From Undaria pinnatifida (lineage: Eukaryota; Sar; Phaeophyceae; Laminariales; Alariaceae), in the NCBI GenBank assembly GCA_012845835.1, contig JABAKD010000036.1, positions 2,266,001 through 2,330,000 on the forward strand: a stretch of 64,000 nt of DNA, in the 5' to 3' direction. Below are positions 63,201 to 64,000 of this stretch, piece after piece. Numbering within the stretch: the first letter of the stretch is position 1; each line of letters opens with the position of its first letter. The translations under genes were made by a program, and so were the position numbers. The notes beneath the pieces are model-generated. The model was given only the letters and a program-made list of their open reading frames with translations, was not told the origin of the DNA and made no database searches.

Positions 63201-64000
63201 TCGCCCCCGTATTTTCCGAGCGTCACCTATAACACCGACGCTTCTGGTATCGTACTTCTCAAGCTGAAGTCCGGGAAGGTGGTCACTTGCTATTCTGAAA
63301 AGGGGACAGCATTATTATCAGCCGTCGACGCACAGTCAGCTAACCCGTAGGGTATATATTTCCGGGTCGCCCGCAATAAAAATGTCATCAGGTCTTGAGA
63401 ATGATATCTTTCTCTCTCCTCAAATGGCGAAAACAACAAAATAACAATTCCTGCAGAGCTGGTGTACACATCTCTTAGCGACGCAAGCACCACTTCAGAG
63501 CCTTACGAACAAACTTGGCTGGTGGCGTCCCAAAGACAGATTATCCTTTCCGATTTTTGCCGCGGGCACTTGTTGTTCGACCCCATTTACCACTCCGTGT
63601 GAAAAATAAAGGAGCGTTTGGGCATCAACATTAACATCTAAAAAAATGTCTTATACTTTCCGGACATAGCGTTGTGTCACCTGCACTTTCTGACGCATCT
63701 TGAACGGCATCCACCACAACTTTCAGCAGCAGGGGGCCAGACAACCCCAACGCCGTATTCGCCGCCTTCAGCCACCCGAGCTGCAAGAACTCTCGACCGA
63801 ATGTCAAGCGACACACTCGCACGAGGGATGGGCGGGGCCGGCTCCTCTCCTTTCGTAGCGCTGCGTCAAACCTGTTGGCGAAAGGCGCCAGGTGGTGACG
63901 TCACAGGCGTCACACAATAGGCGCATGCTACAAAAGGAGTGCAGTACCTTTCGGGGGCCCAAGCGTTCAAGACTGATGGGTTTCCTCAACTCGACGAAAT
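27056..64000 (-). CDS. ABCC-type (MRP-like) full ABC transporter, 27 exons, 5' end outside window
   Basis: Twenty-seven exons were placed by hand on the minus strand, and every internal junction is in phase with GT-AG borders; together about 4.9 kb, 1,636 codons. Domain order is TMD1 (63871 to 55559), NBD1 (54535 to 49100 with the start of 47741), linker (47741-47116), TMD2 (46700 to 34957) and NBD2 (31875 to 27836). This is a full-size subfamily C transporter, which in other organisms exports glutathione conjugates and other organic anions from the cytosol or into the vacuole. The TMD1 stretch around 59548-58231 recalls vertebrate ABCC10. Unusual: Cys in place of the NBD1 switch His, low-complexity insertions in both NBDs, and a linker of about 200 residues. 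Substrate cannot be told. Many exons have decayed partial copies in adjacent introns. Confidence 0.9.
27640..27700 (-). pseudogene. Decayed 3' copy of the NBD2 switch-His exon
   Basis: Matches 27858-27911 (TGCGACAGGGTAGC is shared exactly, flanks with changes), but the frame meets a TAA just after the CDRVAVM-like piece. It lies downstream of the real exon and covers only its 3' part. Confidence 0.75.
27836..27996 (-). CDS. ABCC exon: NBD2 D-loop side and switch His
   Basis: 53 codons plus AG. Contains [10 protein letters not shown], with the switch His, then [18 protein letters not shown], the standard NBD2 ending. Acceptor CAAAG, donor GTGAGA. Flanked by a 5' partial copy (28155-28270) upstream and a 3' partial copy (27640-27700) downstream. 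Confidence 0.92.
28155..28270 (-). pseudogene. Decayed 5' copy of the NBD2 switch-His exon with intron
   Basis: Aligns with 27931-28052: the intron piece GTACCTCTGCT with TCGAAAA before the exon, then ATGGCGGCAGAG against ATGGACGAAGCG, GAGATGGTG, and CAAGATGC(T/C)ACC. It stops resembling the exon after about 24 codons. Confidence 0.75.
28574..28653 (-). CDS. ABCC exon: NBD2 signature end and Walker B
   Basis: Joined to the previous exon it reads [18 protein letters not shown], then [10 protein letters not shown]: the signature motif followed by Walker B with the catalytic Glu present. Acceptor GGTGCAG, donor GTAAGT. An upstream decayed copy with a premature stop is at 28741-28820. Confidence 0.95.
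28741..28820 (-). pseudogene. Decayed 5' copy of the NBD2 signature exon, with acceptor and in-frame stop
   Basis: On the minus strand, GGTGCAG then GGCAACGG matches the real exon start, and TTGTGC, GCGCGGGCTCTGCT matches its middle. A 15-base insertion brings in a TAG. No good donor follows. If spliced in it would act as a poison exon; more simply it is a dead duplicate. Confidence 0.8.
28961..29354 (-). CDS. ABCC exon: NBD2 helical region with repeat-built insertion
   Basis: 131 codons plus one base. Starts [15 protein letters not shown] directly after the Q-loop Gln of the previous exon and ends [16 protein letters not shown]. Between them the usual short helical segment is enlarged by about 60 residues made of three diverged units sharing GTTR or GTTC followed by SR. 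The DNA shows the same as units of about 60 bp with TTGTACCG or TTGTGCCG. Confidence 0.92.
29481..29780. repeat. CAG/CAA-rich intronic repeat
   Basis: Imperfect AACAGCAGCA runs filling the intron between the NBD2 Walker A exon and the next exon. Confidence 0.9.
29781..29936 (-). CDS. ABCC exon: NBD2 Walker A to Q-loop
   Basis: 52 codons, phase 0 both ends. [20 protein letters not shown] is the Walker A; DGVDIS and LAIIPQ end at the Q-loop Gln. Donor GTAGGC, acceptor TTCAG. Confidence 0.97.
30380..30500 (+). mobile_element. SINE fragment (3' part)
   Basis: TGCGCGATAAAAATGAAA, a G-run, and GACACCTGTGACCACGGCTTG correspond to the body and tail of the SINE family seen at 42150. The tRNA-like head is absent. 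Confidence 0.55.
31145..31330 (-). mobile_element. SINE fragment, reverse orientation
   Basis: CTTCTGGACAACCCGCGGTCACAGGCGTC with CGCGCATAG and CTCGTCGGTTTG resembles the body of the copy at 6390. The head is missing. Confidence 0.5.
31755..31875 (-). CDS. ABCC exon: NBD2 start
   Basis: One base completing Arg plus 40 codons. [20 protein letters not shown] and PGEK match the beginning of ABCC NBD2, with the aromatic A-loop Tyr. Donor GTGACA. Confidence 0.93.
32345..32500 (+). mobile_element. SINE fragment
   Basis: AGAGCGTGAGGTAAAAA, CGATGAGCAGCG and GGCACCTGTGACCACG match the SINE body and tail. Confidence 0.5.
32690..33030. repeat. AT-rich TAATACTAT minisatellite
   Basis: Irregular 9-base units (ATACTATTA and its complement-like TAATAGTAT) over about 340 bp in the intron between the TMD2 end and NBD2. 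Confidence 0.9.
33919..34047. repeat. Tandem duplication of about 65 bp
   Basis: CTCATGACT, AATAAGTG or GATAAGTG, and ACCACGACGCCAAACCCCGC recur head to tail with few changes. No exon similarity was seen in the unit. Confidence 0.85.
34829..34861 (-). pseudogene. Decayed 3' copy of the exon at 34957-35179
   Basis: GGCGGACGATGAGGTGGAGG and CAGCGTT on the minus strand match the exon end (GGCGGACGACGAAGTGGACA and CAGCGTA). It lies downstream of the exon. The donor is not preserved. Confidence 0.6.
34957..35179 (-). CDS. ABCC exon: last part of TMD2 and pre-NBD2 connector
   Basis: [20 protein letters not shown] ends the last membrane segment with the Glu-rich elbow of ABCC proteins. A run of eight Ser encoded by a trinucleotide repeat and an acidic stretch follow. 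Phase fits both neighbours. Donor GTGAGC. Confidence 0.9.
35338..35581 (-). mobile_element. tRNA-derived SINE, reverse orientation
   Basis: On the plus strand it begins ACGTAACTCAGATCCGGGGT and ends ATCACCGGGGCGACCGG, the same frame as the copy at 5346. The minus-strand head contains a GTGATCTAGTGGTTACC box A and a damaged box B. Confidence 0.8.
36022..36100 (-). pseudogene. Decayed 3' copy of TMD2 exon 36456-36618 (older)
   Basis: GGACTTGTCGA and CGTACGCTCTGCCGAT on the minus strand match the exon's GGACTCGTCGG and CGTACGCTCTGCCAAT. Second downstream copy. Confidence 0.65.
36165..36346 (-). pseudogene. Decayed 3' copy of TMD2 exon 36456-36618 with intron
   Basis: GGACTCGTCGGCGTGAGC, TACGCGCTGCCAATCGTAG match the exon end and read [14 protein letters not shown]; the donor GT has become GC. 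The following intron is also copied (TTGCTCGTTTTCTG against TTGCTCCTTTTCTG). Confidence 0.85.
36456..36618 (-). CDS. ABCC exon: TMD2 membrane segment
   Basis: 54 codons plus one base. [16 protein letters not shown] is a membrane helix, and [14 protein letters not shown] is the conserved start of the next one. Two 3' copies lie downstream, and weakly similar 5' copies upstream (36838-37490). Confidence 0.93.
36838..37490 (-). repeat. Intronic repeats, possibly decayed 5' copies of exon 36456-36618
   Basis: Four segments (near 36838, 37105, 37367 and 37438) share CGAGTC(G/C)TGG(C/T)C and TGCTGA(G/C)C(A/G)TT. The first reads [15 protein letters not shown] on the minus strand, recalling the exon's helix. 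The segments are clearly related to each other; relation to the exon is only suggestive. Confidence 0.45.
38037..38267. mobile_element. Foldback element, about 100-bp inverted arms
   Basis: CACAGCACACTACGAGTACG with AGCGCCATGGGCGGGGCCAT pairs with CGCCACGGCTCTGCCCGTGGCGCT and CTCGTAGTGTGCTG. Little sequence separates the arms. Confidence 0.85.
38288..38642. mobile_element. Second foldback element of the same family
   Basis: Arms start CACAGCACACTACGAATAC and end TACTTGTAGTTTGCTGTG, and share the AGCGCCA-GGGCGGAGCCGTGGCG block with the element at 38037. The centre holds TGGGATACCTGAAAAAATAGG and an extra copy of the CATCCACTCAAATTCC segment. Confidence 0.85.
39061..39159 (-). CDS. ABCC exon: TMD2 after the coupling region
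   Basis: 33 codons, phase 0 both ends. [20 protein letters not shown] and RLQ correspond to the ABCC stretch LDxNQRA...W..LRL. Acceptor CCGCAG, donor GTACAG. Confidence 0.92.
39180..42070. other. Long intron, repeats and unassigned sequence
   Basis: Holds several GCACAGCACA-containing segments (near 39828, 40117, 40165), a poly-G tract at 39612, CAGCAGCAACAG at 41030, and a SINE fragment at 41866. No exon is needed here by phase and none was seen. Confidence 0.5.
41866..42030 (-). mobile_element. SINE fragment, reverse orientation
   Basis: GTAACTCAGATCCGGGGTCA tail, poly-C, then TTTTTATTCGTCGTCTCGCGTTG; the head region is decayed. Confidence 0.6.
42075..42144 (-). CDS. ABCC exon: TMD2 coupling-helix loop
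   Basis: One base plus 23 codons. [20 protein letters not shown] matches the ABCC TMD2 loop that contacts the nucleotide-binding domain. Acceptor CGTAG, donor GTACGC. Confidence 0.95.
42165..42430 (+). mobile_element. tRNA-derived SINE, forward orientation
   Basis: The head begins near GGTCGGTGGTAGACGATC (box A-like), and box B is GGGGGTTCGAACCTC near 42213. The body contains CGACGAGCGGAAAATTGAAGGCACG and a TGTGACCACGGCATGG tail. It begins about 20 bases outside the exon at 42144. Confidence 0.8.
42908..43059 (-). CDS. ABCC exon: TMD2 membrane segments
   Basis: 50 codons plus [20 protein letters not shown] then [13 protein letters not shown] is a typical ABCC TMD2 sequence. Donor GTTAGA. 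Confidence 0.95.
43951..44143 (-). CDS. ABCC exon: TMD2 with conserved FFD...GRI.NRFSRD loop
   Basis: One base plus 64 codons. [19 protein letters not shown] followed by SVDDPLPF is one of the best conserved ABCC stretches. Acceptor TTTTCAG, donor GTGTGT. The intron to the next upstream exon is only 177 bp. Confidence 0.96.
44321..44397 (-). CDS. ABCC exon: TMD2 helix
   Basis: 25 codons plus [22 protein letters not shown] is a membrane helix in the expected place. The acceptor CTGCAG fits the phase; another CAG 18 bases further in is possible. Confidence 0.8.
45210..45490. mobile_element. MITE-type repeat in the ABCC intron
   Basis: Left ACACATGCTACGGCAGAGG and right TACCTCGATAGCAGCACGCGT recall the ends of the element at 26043. 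Inside are CTTGAGG, AGTGCAACCCGATGA, GGCCTAGGC and GGTTAAGGAGCCCC, the markers of that family. Confidence 0.6.
45730..45930 (+). mobile_element. SINE body without head
   Basis: AAAGTGACTTGCGGAAAGCG, TATGCGCGATAAAAAATGAAGG and CACCTGTGACCACGGCATGC match the copy at 6390 read in reverse. The tRNA-like head is absent. Confidence 0.65.
46575..46700 (-). CDS. ABCC exon: TMD2 first membrane segment
   Basis: 42 codons, phase 0 both ends. [19 protein letters not shown] is the first helix; [12 protein letters not shown] matches the W.LSYW motif of ABCC TMD2. Acceptor AAACAG, donor GTGACT. Confidence 0.94.
47116..47741 (-). CDS. ABCC exon: end of NBD1 and long acidic Gly/Glu linker
   Basis: Two bases plus 208 codons, the largest exon. 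Near its start [12 protein letters not shown] resembles the strand after the switch region of an ABCC NBD1. The rest is Gly, Glu, Asp and Arg-rich with GDGDGGG runs and no predicted fold, linking NBD1 to TMD2. Acceptor CCAAAG and donor GTGAGC are the only pair found that keep phase with both neighbours. Confidence 0.8.
47855..48080. repeat. GGGTCGGGTC/CCCGACCCG simple repeat
   Basis: Repeats of GGGTCAGG and GGGTCGG, then the complementary CCCGACCCG further on, so the tract can fold on itself. Confidence 0.85.
48090..49095. other. Intron, nothing recognised
   Basis: Spacer between the linker exon and the NBD1 Walker B exon. It contains CCCAACCC-type simple sequence at 48898-48920 and no exon-like stretch. 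Confidence 0.4.
49100..49416 (-). CDS. ABCC exon: NBD1 Walker B with Asn/Ser insertion
   Basis: Starts [13 protein letters not shown], continuing the helix after LSGGQ. It then inserts about 40 residues rich in Asn and Ser ([15 protein letters not shown], from a CAA/CAG-type repeat) and resumes [15 protein letters not shown], an ABCC NBD1 Walker B with Asp instead of the catalytic Glu. It ends [11 protein letters not shown], where the usual switch TH is TC. Acceptor CTCAG, donor GTAAGA. Confidence 0.93.
49610..51640. repeat. Diverged long repeats with TTGACGG/CCGTCAA motif
   Basis: At least four units of roughly 400-500 bases share the order GTGCCGTCAACC, TGTCACACCTTG, TTGACGG, CAAGGACC, ACACTAAAACTAGT, then CTAGACCGTCAA, AAGCGC(C/T)GTACAC and CCGTCAAG. 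They fill the intron between the two NBD1 exons. Source unknown. Confidence 0.75.
51703..51828 (-). CDS. ABCC exon: NBD1 signature motif
   Basis: One base plus 41 codons plus [19 protein letters not shown], then [19 protein letters not shown]: the ABC signature with the ABCC Gly-Glu-Arg-Gly lead. Acceptor CTTCAG, donor GTGTGG. Confidence 0.97.
51955..52257 (-). other. Unassigned open segment in ABCC intron, hydrophobic
   Basis: A 100-codon frame with two hydrophobic stretches ([19 protein letters not shown] and [15 protein letters not shown]). Flanking exons splice in phase without it. It may be a remnant of a related transporter exon or chance. Part of it (52200-52260) resembles 25050-25110. 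Confidence 0.3.
53569..53870 (-). CDS. ABCC exon: NBD1 Walker A to Q-loop with GREQG insertion
   Basis: 100 codons plus [22 protein letters not shown] is the Walker [21 protein letters not shown] is the Q-loop and following strand. Between them sit about 35 extra Arg/Gly/Glu-rich residues with GREQG repeated. Acceptor TTGCAG, donor GTGGGG. Confidence 0.96.
54259..54535 (-). CDS. ABCC exon: NBD1 start with insertion
   Basis: One base plus 92 codons. [13 protein letters not shown] is the first NBD1 strand. About 55 Ser/Pro/Glu-rich residues follow, then [14 protein letters not shown] leads into Walker A of the next exon. Donor GTGAGA. Confidence 0.92.
55318..55378. repeat. GTGAGGGCC 9-base tandem repeat
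   Basis: Six to seven perfect copies in an intron. Confidence 0.95.
55559..55727 (-). CDS. ABCC exon: TMD1 last helix
   Basis: Two bases plus 55 codons plus [21 protein letters not shown] then DRLENLLL is the conserved end of TMD1. An acidic tail follows. Acceptor CCCCAG, donor GTAGAG. Confidence 0.95.
56223..56345 (-). mobile_element. SINE fragment, reverse orientation
   Basis: GTAACTCAGATCCGGGGTCG, a C-rich body, TTTTTATCGCGAG and CGCGTCGACTCGCGTCG match the copy at 35338; the head is missing. Confidence 0.65.
56527..56624 (-). pseudogene. Well-preserved 3' copy of TMD1 exon 56779-56932
   Basis: Minus-strand frame reads [19 protein letters not shown] and GCAG before a GTGAGT donor; the real exon reads [19 protein letters not shown]. 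It is open and keeps a donor, but lacks the exon's first part and an obvious acceptor. It is the best candidate for an alternative exon among the copies. Confidence 0.85.
56779..56932 (-). CDS. ABCC exon: TMD1 membrane segments
   Basis: 51 codons plus one base. [19 protein letters not shown] then [13 protein letters not shown] matches the ABCC A.PxLV.LVTF segment. Acceptor GGAAG, donor GTGGGT, chosen because only this pair keeps phase. Confidence 0.93.
57295..57360 (-). CDS. ABCC exon: TMD1 coupling loop
   Basis: 22 codons, phase 0 both ends: [15 protein letters not shown], corresponding to the ABCC IK.YAWE motif. Acceptor GTTAG, donor GTATGT. Confidence 0.93.
57420..57620. repeat. Copy of the dispersed repeat of 7790
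   Basis: CGTGTTGCGTGAACGAATGTCTTCGAAGGC, TTTCGGGTGATAATGATGATATTGAGCTC, then GGAGCACGGAAAGTTC follow the order of the other copies. Confidence 0.6.
57991..58079 (-). pseudogene. Decayed 3' copy of TMD1 exon 58231-58386
   Basis: ATCGGCGCCGGCTCC, CTCGCGAGAA, CACAAG, CGCGTG and GAGATGCTT match the exon; an in-frame TAG follows the Arg-Cys codons. A GTAGGG donor-like site is kept. Lies downstream. Confidence 0.9.
58231..58386 (-). CDS. ABCC exon: TMD1 helix and QHKDDRV segment
   Basis: 52 codons, phase 0. [20 protein letters not shown], then [19 protein letters not shown] and MLHGIR: close in style to ABCC10-type TMD1. A 3' copy lies downstream (57991) and a 5' copy upstream (59000). Confidence 0.96.
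58503..58690 (+). mobile_element. tRNA-derived SINE, forward orientation
   Basis: Box A-like TAGTAGTAGGTGAATC and box B GCGGGTTCAAGTCTC, then GGAAAGCGCGAGAGCGTGAGG, the body shared with 45730 and 6390. The 3' end is unclear. Confidence 0.65.
59000..59075 (-). pseudogene. Decayed 5' copy of TMD1 exon 58231-58386
   Basis: Minus strand: TTGTGCCGAC (real GTCGTGCCGAC) before the acceptor, then GAGCTGTTCGTTATCGCGGC against GGGCTATTCGTTATCGCCGC. Reads [11 protein letters not shown] against real [11 protein letters not shown]. Lies upstream. Confidence 0.85.
59516..59548 (-). CDS. ABCC microexon: TMD1
   Basis: 33 bases, 11 codons ([11 protein letters not shown]) between GTTTGCAG and GTAAGA, phase 0 both sides. 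It fills exactly the gap between LPLQ of the upstream exon and VSFAF of the downstream exon, as in ABCC10-type proteins. Confidence 0.92.
59560..61060. other. Intron, no exon recognised
   Basis: Has CGGCAGCAG and GCAACAGCGGAT repeats around 59816, 60005, 60024 and 60167. The open frame at 60567-60974 on the plus strand has no recognisable motif and lies inside the ABCC intron. Confidence 0.4.
61068..61209 (-). CDS. ABCC exon: TMD1 loop with [12 protein letters not shown]
   Basis: One base plus 47 codons. [20 protein letters not shown] and [10 protein letters not shown] match the conserved TG...N..S.D..R loop of ABCC TMD1. Acceptor GCGCAG; donor GTATAC. Confidence 0.95.
61453..61500. repeat. 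Degenerate telomere-like tract
   Basis: CAACCCTAGCCCTAACC, GACCCTAAACTCAACCCTAACC: imperfect CCCTAA units in an ABCC intron. Confidence 0.7.
61629..61782 (-). CDS. ABCC exon: TMD1 second helix
   Basis: Two bases plus 50 codons plus [22 protein letters not shown], then [17 protein letters not shown] matches the helix and loop before the ATNLI segment. Acceptor CACCAG, donor GTGCGG. Confidence 0.95.
61915..62010 (-). pseudogene. Decayed 5' copy of TMD1 exon 61629-61782
   Basis: Minus strand CACCAGGCGGCCCCAGGA, GGATACCTTGGTGTGGCGG, TTGGCCTTTGCGTTCGCCC follows the real CACCAGGCAGCTCGAGGA, GGATATCTTGGGGCGGCGG. Reads [20 protein letters not shown]. Acceptor kept, 3' part lost. Lies upstream. Confidence 0.92.
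62020..63670. other. Intron with repeat pieces
   Basis: Contains a 40-base tandem copy near 62376-62460 (GGTAGCGAGAAAG, GATCGCTATCCTAGGAGATA twice), MITE-end-like GGTAACCTTGGT and CTCGGCTACGGTAGG at 62660-62720, and CACTCGCGCGA blocks. No exon recognised. Confidence 0.5.
63681..63871 (-). CDS. ABCC exon: TMD1 first helix (most 5' exon in window)
   Basis: One base, 63 codons, one base. [19 protein letters not shown] then [16 protein letters not shown] is the start of ABCC TMD1. The acceptor is CAACAG and at least one more exon lies beyond 64000. Confidence 0.94.

Overview
The window is nuclear eukaryotic DNA. Coding sequence is cut into short exons (33 to 626 bp) with canonical GT-AG introns, many with GTGAG or GTAAG donors. 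There are tRNA-derived SINEs, MITEs, a non-LTR retrotransposon and TTAGGG-type interstitial telomeric repeats, and no bacterial gene organisation. Exon style, repeat load and telomere type fit a brown alga or related stramenopile best. That assignment is inference, because no taxon-specific marker was found.

Two protein genes can be read. Plus strand, about 0.3 to 11.3 kb: four exons of a probable SGNH/PC-esterase-like protein. Three join in phase; one or more exons before the fourth were not found. Minus strand, from 64.0 down to about 27.06 kb: a large ABCC-type (MRP-like) full ABC transporter reconstructed by hand as 27 phase-compatible exons (about 4.9 kb coding, start codon beyond the window edge). 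Its order is TMD1, NBD1, a long acidic Gly/Glu linker, TMD2, NBD2. NBD1 has Walker A, a LSGGQ signature and an ABCC-type degenerate Walker B (DDP), with Cys at the switch-His position. NBD2 has Walker A, a variant signature (MSAGQ), a Walker B with catalytic Glu, a switch His, and a large repeat-built insertion before the signature.

Between the genes (about 12 to 27 kb) lies repeat DNA. A pair of diverged inverted repeats (14.1-15.0 and 23.15-23.8 kb) encloses a 2-kb inverted HindIII-type satellite with a telomere-like tract at its centre and a LINE (endonuclease plus reverse transcriptase, broken by one frameshift). SINEs, MITEs, foldback elements and microsatellites fill the rest, including the ABCC introns.

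The most striking observation is that many real exons of both genes have decayed partial copies in the neighbouring introns, in a consistent arrangement. Copies of the acceptor side plus the 5' part of an exon lie upstream; copies of the 3' part plus the donor side lie downstream. One case is a 183-bp tandem duplication with a single visible mismatch whose end falls inside an exon, which suggests the mechanism: local tandem duplications whose breakpoints fall inside exons, leaving the intact exon usable and the extra piece to decay in the intron.
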